From CBDDGJ01 sp965199285 (GTDB lineage: Bacteria > Pseudomonadota > Alphaproteobacteria > RS24): a stretch of 64,000 bases of DNA. The notes beneath the pieces are model-generated. The model worked only from the letters and a program-made list of their open reading frames with translations, ran no database searches and was not told where the DNA came from. Of the stretch, positions 17,572-27,068 are shown piece by piece (the stretch's first letter is position 1; the number at the start of each line of letters is the position of its first letter). The stretch lies in assembly GCA_965199285.1 (NCBI GenBank), contig OZ240687.1, forward strand, positions 1,612,001 to 1,676,000. The letters run 5' to 3'. A program made the translations under genes and the position numbers.

Positions 17572-18566
17572 AACCAATCAGGATAGGGCAAGCCTTTTTG
17601 TTTGAGAAATTCGGGATTAAATAATTTGCTCTGATAGCGCGTGCCATAATCGCATAAAATTGTGACAATGGTTTTGCCTGCTCCCATATCTTGCGCCATC
17701 CGAATGGCAGCGGCAAGGTTAATGCCGCTCGAACCACCAAGACATAGGCCTTCATTTTTGAGTAAATCGAAAACCAATGGCAATGCTTCCGCATCGGGGA
17801 TTTGATAAGCATCATCAATCGGTGCACCCTCCAGATTGGCGGTGACGCGGCCTTGCCCAATCCCTTCGGTAATGCTGTCACCTTCGGCTTTCAATTCCCC
17901 ATACTTATACCAATGATACATGCTCGCCCCCATCGGGTCAGCAGCAGCAATGCGAATATTTGGATTGCGCTCTTTCAAGGCAATCGCCGTGCCAGCCAGC
18001 GTGCCGCCCGTGCCAATCGCACAGGTAAAGCCATCAATTTTGCCATCCGTTTGCGCCCATATTTCTGGCGCGGTGGTTTCAATATGCGCTTGCCGATTGG
18101 CGATATTGTCAAACTGATTTGCCCAAATCGCCCCGCCTTCGAGCTTTTCATTGAGCTCTTGCGCAAGGCGGCCAGAATATTTGACATAATTATTCGGGTC
18201 TTTATAGGGAACAGCCGGAACCTCGATAAGCTCTGCGCCGGCCAGACGCAGCATATCTTTTTTCTCTTGGCTTTGCGTTTCGGGGATCACAATCACTGCC
18301 TTATAACCAAGCGCATTGGCGACCAGCGCAATGCCAATGCCGGTATTACCAGCCGTACCTTCGACGATTGTGCCACCCGCGCGCAATATGCCTTTTTTCT
18401 CAGCATCGCGAATGATAAATAGCGCCGCCCGGTCTTTCACCGATTGGCCGGGATTCATAAATTCGGCCTTACCTAGAATCGTACAGCCGGTTGCGTCTGA
18501 GGCAGCTTTCATTTTTATCAATGGCGTATTGCCAATCGCGGCAATCATATCTTGGTGGAATTGCAT
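17568..18566 (-). CDS. cysteine synthase A-like PLP enzyme
   Basis: A fold-type II PLP enzyme of 332 residues. The PLP lysine is in NPGQSVKDRAA (Lys44); the substrate loop EGTAGNTGIGIALV and the phosphate-binding GTGGTLAGTA are intact, followed by EGIGQG and GLCLGGSSGIN. These are features of O-acetylserine sulfhydrylase (CysK) and of the related cystathionine-beta-synthase core. No CBS domains are present. It would make cysteine from O-acetylserine and sulfide, although members of this subgroup with a longer C-terminus may use other acceptors. It is followed by a GNAT gene in a 4-base overlap. Confidence 0.82.
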   Translation of the reverse strand: MQFHQDMIAAIGNTPLIKMKAASDATGCTILGKAEFMNPGQSVKDRAALFIIRDAEKKGILRAGGTIVEGTAGNTGIGIALVANALGYKAVIVIPETQSQEKKDMLRLAGAELIEVPAVPYKDPNNYVKYSGRLAQELNEKLEGGAIWANQFDNIANRQAHIETTAPEIWAQTDGKIDGFTCAIGTGGTLAGTAIALKERNPNIRIAAADPMGASMYHWYKYGELKAEGDSITEGIGQGRVTANLEGAPIDDAYQIPDAEALPLVFDLLKNEGLCLGGSSGINLAAAIRMAQDMGAGKTIVTILCDYGTRYQSKLFNPEFLKQKGLPYPDWL

Positions 18567-18659
18567 GTGAGCCCTCTCTCTTTTATTTGATTATAATATA
18601 ATATGCTTGCGCATCGATAGCAAATTGCTATCTGGCACAAAACTTGGTAAGCCATATTT

Positions 18660-20051
18660 ATGGATGAAATTGAGCACCAAGATAACCTTCTTGAGCTGGA
18701 AGACCGTGAAGAAAGCGCTACTTTGGAAGTGCTATTGCACTATACGAAATTTATTGAGGCCAAAGACAAACAAGCGCTTCGCGATAGTTTTAAGGAATAT
18801 CATGAAGCGGATATTGCCTATCTTTTAACGCTCATGTCGGCCGAGCAGCGCGCCGATTTCATGGCGCTCATTGGCGATGAATTACCAGCCGATGTATATG
18901 CTGAGATTGATGAGAATATTCGCAGCGAGATTGTTGAATATATGGCGCTTGATACCTTGGTCACAACCGTGCAGGCATTGGAAAGTGATGATGCGGTCTT
19001 TGTTCTGGAAGATTTGGATGAAGACGAACAGCAAGAAGTGCTTGAGCAAATTCCCGAAACCGACCGGATTATTTTGCAGCGCGCGCTTGATTATGATGAG
19101 GATAGCGCCGGCCGATTAATGCGCTCTGAATTTGTGTCTGTGCCGCCATTTTGGACGGTGGGGCAAACCATCGATCATTTGCGTGAGGCCGAAGACTTAC
19201 CGGATAGTTTTCTGGAAGTGTTTATTTTAGATGCCACCTATCAACCGGCAGGCATTGTGCCTTTGAATAATATTTTACGCGCTAGCCGTGACACTGTCAT
19301 CGAAAAACTGGCGGCGGATGATTTTCTCACCCTTGCTGCTGACACGGATCGGGAGCAAGTGGCGCGGATATTCGAACGCTATAATCTGGTCAGTGTGGCG
19401 GTCACCAATGAGGATGGGCACATGCTTGGTGTGATCACGGCGGATGATGTGTTTGAAGTTTTATCAGAAGAGGCGGAAGAAGATATTTTGCGACTAGGCG
19501 GGGTCGGCGATGAAGCCGTCACTGATAGTGTGTGGGACGCAGTGCGCGGTCGCTTTTCTTGGTTATTTGTGAATTTGCTCACCGCGATTGCCGCCTCTAT
19601 TGTGATTGCGCTATTTGATGCCTCGATTGAAAAAATGGTGGCGCTGGCAGTGCTGATGCCGATTGTTGCTTCAATGGGCGGTAATGCTGGTACGCAAACC
19701 CTCACTATTGCGGTGCGCGGGCTTGCCACGCGTGAACTTATGGCGGCAAATGTGAGGCGGATTATTATGCGTGAGCTTAGCGTCGGCATGATTAATGGCG
19801 TTTTATTTGCGGTGATTATGGGCGGGGTTGGCGCGTTTTGGTTTCAAGATGTGATGCTAGGTTTTGCGCTGGGCATGGCAATGATTGTGACCCTAATTGT
19901 TGCCGCGCTGGCCGGTATTCTCGTGCCAGTGGGGCTTGAGCGGATCGGTGCGGATCCGGCGATTGCATCGAGCGTATTTGTGACAACCGTCACTGATGTC
20001 ATAGGGTTTATGGCGTTTCTTGGTTTTGCCACAATTTTATTGTTAATGTGA
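18660..20051 (+). CDS. mgtE: magnesium transporter MgtE
   Basis: A 463-residue protein with the MgtE layout: an N-terminal acidic superhelical domain (EEYHEADIAYLLTLM to VLEDLDEDEQQEVLEQIPE), two CBS domains (about residues 145-270) with many Asp/Glu residues for regulatory Mg2+ binding, then five membrane segments from about residue 300. The pore motif ASMGGNAGTQTLTIAVRGLA is present. It forms a Mg2+-gated channel in the inner membrane. No strong ribosome-binding site is visible before the ATG at 18660, and no M-box riboswitch is evident in the 93 bases upstream. Confidence 0.93.
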   Translation: MDEIEHQDNLLELEDREESATLEVLLHYTKFIEAKDKQALRDSFKEYHEADIAYLLTLMSAEQRADFMALIGDELPADVYAEIDENIRSEIVEYMALDTLVTTVQALESDDAVFVLEDLDEDEQQEVLEQIPETDRIILQRALDYDEDSAGRLMRSEFVSVPPFWTVGQTIDHLREAEDLPDSFLEVFILDATYQPAGIVPLNNILRASRDTVIEKLAADDFLTLAADTDREQVARIFERYNLVSVAVTNEDGHMLGVITADDVFEVLSEEAEEDILRLGGVGDEAVTDSVWDAVRGRFSWLFVNLLTAIAASIVIALFDASIEKMVALAVLMPIVASMGGNAGTQTLTIAVRGLATRELMAANVRRIIMRELSVGMINGVLFAVIMGGVGAFWFQDVMLGFALGMAMIVTLIVAALAGILVPVGLERIGADPAIASSVFVTTVTDVIGFMAFLGFATILLLM

Positions 20052-20052
20052 T

Positions 20053-21024
20053 ATGAATTATTATTGTGAAATGATGCGACGATTGATTTATAGATTTTGT
20101 TTATTGCCCCTTTGGGTGCTTGCCCTTTGGGTTGTTCCTCTTTCAGCAAAGGCCGAATGGCGGCAAGGGCATGAGCTGGCAACTAATGTGCCCTCTGCAT
20201 CGGCCGCGATTATTGGCAATCAGGCCTATGTATTGAGCGGTACGGTGGGGCAAGGCAGGCGCGCATTTTTTGAAACCTATCATATCGAACATGATGGCTG
20301 GCAGCCGCTTACGCCTTTGCCGCAGCAAATCCAAGATTTTGCCTTTGCCGCCGGGGCGGGGCGGATTTTTGTGATTGGCGGCAGGCAAGGCAATGTGATT
20401 TCGGCGGGCATCTGGTTTTATGCGCCCGAACGCGGCCTTTGGGTCGAACTGCCCGATTTACCCGAAACACGGATTGGGCATAGTGCTGTAGTCGTCAATA
20501 ATCATCTTTATGTGTTTGGTGGTATTGGCGGTTCGCAACAAGTGTTACGGCTTGATCTTAGCTCTAATCAATGGGAAACCGAAAACTGGCAAAGTCTCGC
20601 CGCCATGCCGGATCCGGGTAGTCGGATGGCGCTTGCGGTTGATGGTGAGCTCATCTATCTGCTTGGTGGCATTGACGAACAAGGGCAAGAACAAAATGCG
20701 GTGCGCATTTATAACACAAGTACCGGAAAATGGAAGGCAGGGGTCGCGTTGCCCTATGCGGTAAGCAGTGCAATGGCCGGTGTGTTAAGCGATGGGCTGC
20801 ATATTGTTGGGGGTTTTTCACAAAAAACAGCTAAGGTTCTGGCACAGCATCGGGTTTTGCAAAATGGCAAATGGATGCGCGCACCAGAGCTTGAAACCGG
20901 CAAGCAACAATCCGCCTATGTGGTTTATCGCGATCAGTTGCTTATTTTTGGCGGCGCATTGGGGCGGCCTTTTTTCTCTCTGTTTACCGGCTCAGACCAA
21001 ACCCATATTTACGAGGCACGCTAA
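20053..21024 (+). CDS. exported kelch-repeat beta-propeller protein
   Basis: A 323-residue protein with a signal peptide (hydrophobic core LLPLWVLALWVV, cleavage near AKA). Six kelch-type blades are marked by paired glycines after hydrophobic strands: IFVIGGRQG, LYVFGGIGG, IYLLGGIDE, LHIVGGFSQ and LLIFGGALG, with a weaker first YVLSG. Trp-containing closing strands follow each. Such propellers bind proteins or sugars in the periplasm or can be enzymes such as N-acetylneuraminate epimerase; no catalytic signature is recognised. An in-frame Met at 20071 could be the start. A DUF1489 gene follows directly. Confidence 0.78.
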   Translation: MNYYCEMMRRLIYRFCLLPLWVLALWVVPLSAKAEWRQGHELATNVPSASAAIIGNQAYVLSGTVGQGRRAFFETYHIEHDGWQPLTPLPQQIQDFAFAAGAGRIFVIGGRQGNVISAGIWFYAPERGLWVELPDLPETRIGHSAVVVNNHLYVFGGIGGSQQVLRLDLSSNQWETENWQSLAAMPDPGSRMALAVDGELIYLLGGIDEQGQEQNAVRIYNTSTGKWKAGVALPYAVSSAMAGVLSDGLHIVGGFSQKTAKVLAQHRVLQNGKWMRAPELETGKQQSAYVVYRDQLLIFGGALGRPFFSLFTGSDQTHIYEAR

Positions 21025-21444
21025 GTGACAATCCATTTGATTAAGCTGGCGGTGGGGATTGAAACCATAACCGATTTACAAACCCGGCAAGATTGGATGC
21101 GTACGCATTATGGGCAAAGACTGCGGCATGTCACCCGCATGACTCCCCGCCGCCAGTCTGAACTTTTGGATGGTGGATCGCTATATTGGGTGATTAAGGG
21201 ACATATTGCGGCACGGCAAATCATCACTGAATTTGAAGAGTTTTACGATGATGAAGATATTAAACGCTGCCGGATTTTTCTCGATGATGAGCTGATCCGT
21301 ACCCGCCCGCAAACGCGTCGCCCATTTCAGGGCTGGCGCTATTTACCGGTGGCGGATGCTCCTGCCGATATAAACCCTGCCGATCGTGATGATGATATGC
21401 CCGAAACGATGCGCGCGGAGCTTACGGCGCTTGGGTTATTATAA
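21025..21444 (+). CDS. DUF1489 family protein
   Basis: A 139-residue soluble protein matching the alphaproteobacterial DUF1489 family by its layout: LIKLAVGI at the start, RLRHVTRMTPRR, the SLYWVIKGHIAARQ strand, CRIFLDDELIRT and RPFQGWRYL near the end. Function is not established. The GTG start immediately follows the TAA of the kelch gene. The reader may compare it with proteins annotated as lysophospholipase regulators, but nothing in the sequence supports an enzymatic role. Confidence 0.8.
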   Translation: MTIHLIKLAVGIETITDLQTRQDWMRTHYGQRLRHVTRMTPRRQSELLDGGSLYWVIKGHIAARQIITEFEEFYDDEDIKRCRIFLDDELIRTRPQTRRPFQGWRYLPVADAPADINPADRDDDMPETMRAELTALGLL

Positions 21445-21472
21445 CATTCGAAAGAATAAGTTGCGGCTTCAT

Positions 21473-22284
21473 TTATTTGCCTTGAAATTCGGCATCGCGC
21501 TTTTCGGCAAAGGCGGTGACACCTTCTTTGAAATCAGCACTGCGGCCGGCAATGCGTTGCGCCTCGCGCTCGGCATTTAATTGTTCTTCGTAAGAATTTT
21601 CTTGCCCATCCCACATAAGCTCGCGGATCATTTGCAAAGAGAATGGTCCTTTGGCAAGCTCTTGCGCCAGTTTGCGGGTTTCCACCGGCAGTTCATTATC
21701 GGCATAGACGCGATTAATCATCCCCCATTCAAGCGCTTGTTCCGACGAAAGACGCTCGCCCATCATGGTAAGCTCTCTAGCGCGCGCGGGCCCAACTGCG
21801 CGTTGTAATAGCCAAGTTGAGCCGCCATCGGGAACCAGCCCAATCCGTCGAAAGGCTTGCAGAAAAAACGCCGATTTGCTGGCAAGAATCATATCGCCCA
21901 TCAGCGCAAAACTCATCCCCACACCGGCAGCGGGACCATTTACCGATGTGATAATCGGGCAATGGAGATTGCGCAAGCGCCGCAAAATCGGGTGATAACG
22001 GGTTTCCAGCCCATGCCCGGCATCTGGCTTTTCGGCTGCTTTTGTGGTTTCGGCGTATCCGCAGGCATAGCGGTAATATTCGCACCGGCAGAAAATCCGC
22101 GCCCCGCGCCAGTGATAATCAGACACCGCACTTTATTATCTTCATCTTCAATCTCATCCAATGCTTGGTCGAACCCATCCAATACCGCTTCTGAAACCGC
22201 ATTTAACGTATCAGGATCATTTAAGGTTAGCGTCGCAATATGGTCTTCAATATCCAGTAAGATTTTTCCAAAATCAAAATTCAT
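21473..22284 (-). pseudogene. enoyl-CoA hydratase/isomerase, single frameshift
   Basis: Two overlapping reading frames together form one crotonase-family protein. The first (from ATG 22284) runs through NPDDP-type LTLNDPDTLNAVSEAV and GAGRGFSAGANITA, the oxyanion-hole block. The second continues from GHGLETRYHPILRRLRNL into CPIITSVNGPAAGVGMSFAL to the C-terminus at 21473. The shift needed is one base and lies between about 22030 and 22065, where the minus strand has two AAAA runs. Total length 812 bases is one short of 271 codons, so a single deletion explains it. It may be a true pseudogene or a sequencing error. A PaaG-like isomerase/hydratase is the best family guess. Confidence 0.85.
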
Positions 22285-22364
22285 TATCTCCCCCTTAATT
22301 TGCTTGAAAAATAATTTTATTTAGATTAGCCTTAATTATCTAAAATGCAAGTCGGGAGATGAAA

Positions 22365-23825
22365 ATGACGGCAGAAAAAAAAGCAGTGGTCGATATGCCA
22401 GATACACCGGAAGAGGAAATCCGGCGGATTATTGAGTTACAAAAACGTACCCATATTCAAGAAGGGCCGATGTCGGCTGAACGGCGGATTGACCTTATCA
22501 ATCGTACCATTCATATGATGGTTGACTATCAAGATAAAATGGTCGATGCGCTGATGGCAGATTTTGGCAGCCGCAGCCCCGAAGGCAGTCTGGCGACAGA
22601 TGTGGGCGGCACAATAGGGGCGCTTAAATATGCGCGCAAAAATGTTAGAAAATGGATGCGCGCCTCCAAGCGTCATTCAATGTTTCCGCTTGGGCTGTTG
22701 GGAGCCAGAACGCGGGTGGAATATCAACCGCTAGGTTGTGTTGGCAATGTGGTGCCGTGGAATTTCCCGTTTAATCTCGCTTTTGGTCCATGTGGCAGCA
22801 TTTTTGCGGCTGGCAATCGTACCATTATCAAACCTTCAGAATATACGCCGCATTCGGCATTGCTGACCAAAGAAATGGTTGAAGCAACTTATAATGAGGA
22901 TGAGGCGGCAGTTGTGACGGGCGGATCTGAAACCGGTGCGGTTTTTGGGCGGATGCCGTTTGACCATTTATTATTTACGGGGGCGACAGCGATTGCGCAT
23001 CATATTATGCGCGGCGCGGCAGAAAATCTTGTTCCCGTCACTTTGGAGCTTGGCGGCAAATCGCCGGTTTTGGTTTCTGACACAGCAGATATGGGTAAAA
23101 CCGCCGCGCGGGTGATGACTGGCAAAACTCTAAATGCCGGGCAAATCTGCCTCGCGCCAGATTATGTGATGGTTCCCGAAGGCAAGGTTGATGATTTTGT
23201 CGAAGAAGCCAGCAAAATTACGACCGATATGTTCCCCACCCTTAAGGATAATAATGATTATACGTCAGTGGTGAACCAGCGTCATTATGACCGCTTGCAA
23301 TCTTATCTTGCCGATGCGCGCGAGAAGGGTGCGAAAATTGTTGAGATTAATCCGGCAGATGAGGATTTTTCACAACAGCCACATCATAAGATTCCGCCAA
23401 CCATTATCGTTGAGCCAACCGATGATATGAAAGTGATGCAGGAAGAGATTTTTGGTCCTATTCTACCAGTTAAATCTTATAAGACGATGGATGATGCGAT
23501 TGGCTATGTGAATGATCATGAGCGTCCGCTGGGTCTATATTATTTTGGTGAAAACCGGCAGGAAGAAGAAAAAGTGGTCAATAACACCACCTCAGGCGGG
23601 GTGAGCGTTAATGATGTGATTACCCATATCATGCAGGATGATGCGCCCTTTGGTGGGGTTGGCCCATCTGGTACGGGCGCTTATCATGGCAAGGAAGGGT
23701 TTGTGAATTTCAGCCATGCAAAGACAGTTTTCCGGCAAACGCCATTTGAGTTTGCTGCTGGCATGTTCCGCCCGCCTTATGGTGACAAAATTCGTAAAGT
23801 CTTAGGCGGTATGATTAAACCATAA
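22365..23825 (+). CDS. aldehyde dehydrogenase (coniferyl aldehyde dehydrogenase-like)
   Basis: An NAD(P)-dependent aldehyde dehydrogenase of 486 residues. The catalytic Cys is in NAGQICLAPDY (about residue 262), the general-base Glu in VTLELGGKSP (about 228), and the cofactor-binding VVPWNFPFNLA and TIIKPSEYTP blocks are intact. The short N-terminus, the CLAPDYV active-site context and the FVNFSHAKTVFRQTP tail fit the coniferyl/long-chain aldehyde subfamily. GGGAG ends 6 bases before ATG 22365; the in-frame ATG at 22359 abuts the GGGAG and is less likely. It is divergent from the frameshifted enoyl-CoA hydratase. Confidence 0.88.
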   Translation: MTAEKKAVVDMPDTPEEEIRRIIELQKRTHIQEGPMSAERRIDLINRTIHMMVDYQDKMVDALMADFGSRSPEGSLATDVGGTIGALKYARKNVRKWMRASKRHSMFPLGLLGARTRVEYQPLGCVGNVVPWNFPFNLAFGPCGSIFAAGNRTIIKPSEYTPHSALLTKEMVEATYNEDEAAVVTGGSETGAVFGRMPFDHLLFTGATAIAHHIMRGAAENLVPVTLELGGKSPVLVSDTADMGKTAARVMTGKTLNAGQICLAPDYVMVPEGKVDDFVEEASKITTDMFPTLKDNNDYTSVVNQRHYDRLQSYLADAREKGAKIVEINPADEDFSQQPHHKIPPTIIVEPTDDMKVMQEEIFGPILPVKSYKTMDDAIGYVNDHERPLGLYYFGENRQEEEKVVNNTTSGGVSVNDVITHIMQDDAPFGGVGPSGTGAYHGKEGFVNFSHAKTVFRQTPFEFAAGMFRPPYGDKIRKVLGGMIKP

Positions 23826-23907
23826 TCGCGGTGATCTGTGCCATTTGATTACATAACGGCACAAAAGCACGAAATATGTGACCTCAGGCGTGGGCGCTAA
23901 GCATCTA

Positions 23908-24951
23908 TCACACGCCGAGCTTTTTTTGCAGCGATGAAGATGAAGTTGTGTATTGAAATGTCAGCTTCTGATCCGGGTAAATAATCTTAAACGCATCATG
24001 CGCCATAAGGGCGGCTTCATGAAATCCGCTTAAGATCAGCTTTAATTTTCCAGGATAATGATTAATATCGCCGATCGCATAAATGCCCGTCTGATCGGTA
24101 GCAAATTTCTCTGTATCGACCTTGATAAGGTTTTCGGTTAAGTTAAGCCCCCAATCGGCGATAGGGCCTAGTTTCATGGTAAGGCCGAAAAAGGGCAGAA
24201 AACTGTTACAAGCAAGGGTTTCAATCTCACCTTCTTTGGGTTTCAAAACCGCGCCCGATAATGCGCCCGCATCGCCCTTAAGCTCAGTAATTTGCCCGAT
24301 ATGTAAGTTCACTTTTCCTGCCTCGACCAATGCCCGCATTTTATTGACACTGTCAGGCGCGGCACGAAACTCATCCCGACGATGGACAAGAGTCATCGAT
24401 TTTGCAAGCGGCTCAAGGCTTAAGACCCAGTCAAGTGCCGAATCACCACCGCCTGAAATAAGAATATCCTGATCCTTAAATGCCTCCATTTTACGGACCG
24501 CATAATGAACCCCGTTACCATTTTGGCTATTTGATTGCTCATAGGCTTCAATTCCCGCAATCGGAGGTTTTTTGGGTTGAAAACTACCGCCCCCTGCCGC
24601 AATCACCACCACCGGCGCGATAAAAACCTCATCTTCATCTGTGCGCAGATGCCAACGCCCATCCGCTTGTTTTTCAAGCGCCGTCACCATACGATTAAGA
24701 TGGAATTGCGGCTCAAATGGTTTAATCTGCTCCATTAATTGATCAACCAGTTGTTGGCCTGAGACCTCCGGCATGCCGGGAATGTCGTAAATCGGCTTTT
24801 CTGGATAAAGCTCGGCGCATTGCCCGCCCGGCTTATCGAGAATATCAATAAGATGCGCCTTCATATCGAGAAGACCAAGTTCAAACACCGCAAACAGCCC
24901 GCACGGGCCAGCACCAATAATCACCACATCTGTTTCTATCGGTTGGCTCAT
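23908..24951 (-). CDS. ferredoxin/flavodoxin-NADP+ reductase, thioredoxin-reductase type
   Basis: A 347-residue flavoprotein of the TrxR-like FNR type. It has the FAD dinucleotide motif IIGAGPCGLFAVFELG (residues 11-26), CAELYPEKPIYDIPG, an NADPH motif ISGGGDSALDWVLSL (about 167-181) and the second FAD block GIYAIGDINHYPGKLKLI. The Cys-x-x-Cys disulfide of true thioredoxin reductases is absent, which separates it from TrxB. It supplies reduced ferredoxin or flavodoxin. The 133 bases upstream, shared with the divergent chorismate mutase gene, are A+T-rich and should contain both promoters. Confidence 0.88.
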   Translation of the reverse strand: MSQPIETDVVIIGAGPCGLFAVFELGLLDMKAHLIDILDKPGGQCAELYPEKPIYDIPGMPEVSGQQLVDQLMEQIKPFEPQFHLNRMVTALEKQADGRWHLRTDEDEVFIAPVVVIAAGGGSFQPKKPPIAGIEAYEQSNSQNGNGVHYAVRKMEAFKDQDILISGGGDSALDWVLSLEPLAKSMTLVHRRDEFRAAPDSVNKMRALVEAGKVNLHIGQITELKGDAGALSGAVLKPKEGEIETLACNSFLPFFGLTMKLGPIADWGLNLTENLIKVDTEKFATDQTGIYAIGDINHYPGKLKLILSGFHEAALMAHDAFKIIYPDQKLTFQYTTSSSSLQKKLGV

Positions 24952-25084
24952 TACCCCCTCCTATTTATACAAAAAATAACTGTAAATATAATTATTTAAC
25001 ATTTTGGTGTTGTATTATATAATTTCTCAATAAATTGCAAGCTCTCATATGGACTTATCATATCGGACATCTTATATGCGATAG

Positions 25085-25417
25085 ATGGATGATCCGCAAT
25101 TACAGAATAAACCTACGCGTGCGCCGGTTCCTGTCCCAGAAATGACCGCTATTCGGCAGCAGATTGATATGCTGGATGCGCAATTAGTGGCACTTTTGGC
25201 ACACAGACAGACGCTTATTCAGGCGGCTGGCAAAGCAAAACCACGCCGTGATACGGTGCGCGATGAAGCGCGGATTGAAGAAGTTATGCGTTTGGTTCTG
25301 GCGCATGCCAGTAAGCATGGCCTTTCGCATGAAATCGCTGAACCCATCTGGCGGCATCTCATCGAGCTTTCGATTGCTTATGAATATCAGGTTTACGATC
25401 AGCAGACAGATAAGTGA
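25085..25417 (+). CDS. chorismate mutase, AroQ class
   Basis: A 110-residue all-helical mono-functional chorismate mutase, converting chorismate to prephenate. Helix 1 shows IRQQIDMLDAQLVALLAHRQTLIQ (about 19-42), with the Arg and the K of AAGKAKPRR expected to contact substrate, and R/E residues in VRDEARIEEVMRLV. It resembles the short monofunctional AroQ enzymes found in alphaproteobacteria. No clear ribosome-binding site precedes the ATG. It is convergent with the methyltransferase gene after 6 bases. Confidence 0.87.
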   Translation: MDDPQLQNKPTRAPVPVPEMTAIRQQIDMLDAQLVALLAHRQTLIQAAGKAKPRRDTVRDEARIEEVMRLVLAHASKHGLSHEIAEPIWRHLIELSIAYEYQVYDQQTDK

Positions 25418-25423
25418 TATGCG

Positions 25424-26290
25424 CTAGTAAGTTTTAGAACCCGCAAGGACGGTGGCAAGCGCGGTTTTTCCACTACCGGGTTTTAGGGGTTGTTGTTGGC
25501 TATGATGCGGAGCCCACCCCATCAGAAAATGAATTTCAAACGGAATTTTGCAGCCGCCATTAGCGGATAATAAAGAAAGCGCACGCTCATATACAGCGCG
25601 GCGCAAAGAGACATCGCGGCGCGCAAGCAGGCAATTTCGTTCGCCCATACCTTTCAAATCCTCGAAAATACGAGCTGGGTCATGATAGTTTAAGGTTATG
25701 ATATCGCGGTCAATAACCGGCAGCGCAAAGCCTACGCCTTGTATTAATTTCATCATATCTTCCAACCGCGCAAAAGGGTGAATATGCGGTTGCGCGCCGC
25801 CTAAAATATCGCTTTCCGCCTGTAAAATCGCTTGCCGCAAGGGCGCGAGGCTCATTTCGCCGGGTAGCACGGCAAGGCACAAGCCATCCGCTTTAAGGGC
25901 TTGTTTAATTTGCGCCAGTGCCTGCGGCAGATGATTGGTGACGTGCAAATCAAAAAAACTAATCACCAAATCAAATTTTTGCCTGCCAAGTGGCAGATTA
26001 TCTTGGTCTAGCACAATGCCGCCTTGCGGCGGTAGCATTGCTGCCGTCAAATCGGCAAAATAAAAGTGATTAACCTGTTCGGCAATGAGCGGGATTTTGC
26101 CCAAAAGCCCGTGATAGCTGCCGATAATAAGGGCGTTTTCAAATTGCCGATTAATCGTGGAAAGGCGTACCCCAATATCTTCGGCAATCGATTTATGCAA
26201 AAAATCATAGCGGGGAAAATCCGCCGCCGCGCGGGTCAGGTGTCGCGCCCGTAATTTGCGATTAAAAAGGGCTGGTGATTTTGGCTTCAT
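25424..26290 (-). CDS. SAM-dependent methyltransferase-like protein, NDUFAF5/BioC-like
   Basis: A 288-residue class I methyltransferase fold. The start LFNRKLRARHLTRAA and the DFLHKSIAEDIGVRL block match the alphaproteobacterial homologues of the mitochondrial complex I assembly factor NDUFAF5, which hydroxylates an Arg of a complex I subunit. The SAM-binding region is degenerate: ALIIGSYHGLL replaces the usual D/E-x-G-x-G-x-G. FDLVISFFDLHVTNHLPQAL is the post-II acidic region. It is divergent from comF with 38 bases between the starts, a recurrent arrangement in alphaproteobacteria. Confidence 0.72.
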   Translation of the reverse strand: MKPKSPALFNRKLRARHLTRAAADFPRYDFLHKSIAEDIGVRLSTINRQFENALIIGSYHGLLGKIPLIAEQVNHFYFADLTAAMLPPQGGIVLDQDNLPLGRQKFDLVISFFDLHVTNHLPQALAQIKQALKADGLCLAVLPGEMSLAPLRQAILQAESDILGGAQPHIHPFARLEDMMKLIQGVGFALPVIDRDIITLNYHDPARIFEDLKGMGERNCLLARRDVSLRRAVYERALSLLSANGGCKIPFEIHFLMGWAPHHSQQQPLKPGSGKTALATVLAGSKTY

Positions 26291-26328
26291 CGGGGCAATA
26301 TAGCGTAAAAAATGCGGGAAAGGAATAA

Positions 26329-27054
26329 ATGAAGCCTCTTACACGATTGCTCGATTTTTTACTGCCGCCAGCTTGCCCTTTGTGCCAAGCGCCCCTAGCA
26401 GAGATTGATCAGCTATGCGTCGCATGCTGGCAGCAGGTTAAATTCATTCAGCCGCCATTATGTCAAATCACCGGCCGCCCAATGCAAACGGATTTAGGTG
26501 AAGAGACGATTAGTCTGGAGGCACTTGCCAACCCACCTGCCTATCACAAGGCGCGCTCTGCTTTTATCTATACCGGAAGCGGTGCGGCACTGATAAGGCG
26601 GATGAAATTTGCCGATCATCCTGAAATCGCGATTTTGCTGGCACGGATGATGATGAGCGCAGGCGCGGCTCTGTTAGATGAAACCGATTATATTCTGCCA
26701 GTTCCCATTCACCCGCGACGTTTGCTTCACCGCCGCTTTAACCAATCGGCAGAAATTTGTCGGGCGATGGAGAAAGCAGGCACAAAGCCAATTCTCTATG
26801 ATGGCTTGCGGCGCATCCGCCCGACCCCGCAACAAATCGGCCTTAGCCGCCGCCAACGGCAAACCAATCTGCGGGGCGCGTTTTCTGTGCAGGACGAAAC
26901 GCGGTCACGTTTGAAGGGAAAGCATGTTTTGCTAATTGATGATGTCATCACCACCGGCACAACCATTGAACAATGTACCAAAACGCTTCTGAAAGCGGGC
27001 GTGGCGCGGGTGAATGTGCTGACCGCTGCACAGGTTGTGATTGGCGAAAAATGA
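26329..27054 (+). CDS. comF: ComF family phosphoribosyltransferase-like protein
   Basis: A 241-residue protein with the ComF layout: an N-terminal zinc-finger-like CPLCQAPLAEIDQLCVACW (Cys pairs near residues 17/20 and 30/33), a PVPIHPRRLLHRRFNQSAEI segment, and the C-terminal PRPP-binding motif LLIDDVITTGTTIEQC. ComF proteins are linked to DNA uptake and single-strand handling; their enzymatic activity is unclear. No other competence genes are present in the window. A nitrilase-family gene follows after 14 bases. Confidence 0.88.
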   Translation: MKPLTRLLDFLLPPACPLCQAPLAEIDQLCVACWQQVKFIQPPLCQITGRPMQTDLGEETISLEALANPPAYHKARSAFIYTGSGAALIRRMKFADHPEIAILLARMMMSAGAALLDETDYILPVPIHPRRLLHRRFNQSAEICRAMEKAGTKPILYDGLRRIRPTPQQIGLSRRQRQTNLRGAFSVQDETRSRLKGKHVLLIDDVITTGTTIEQCTKTLLKAGVARVNVLTAAQVVIGEK

Positions 27055-27068
27055 CCTATATATAAGCT

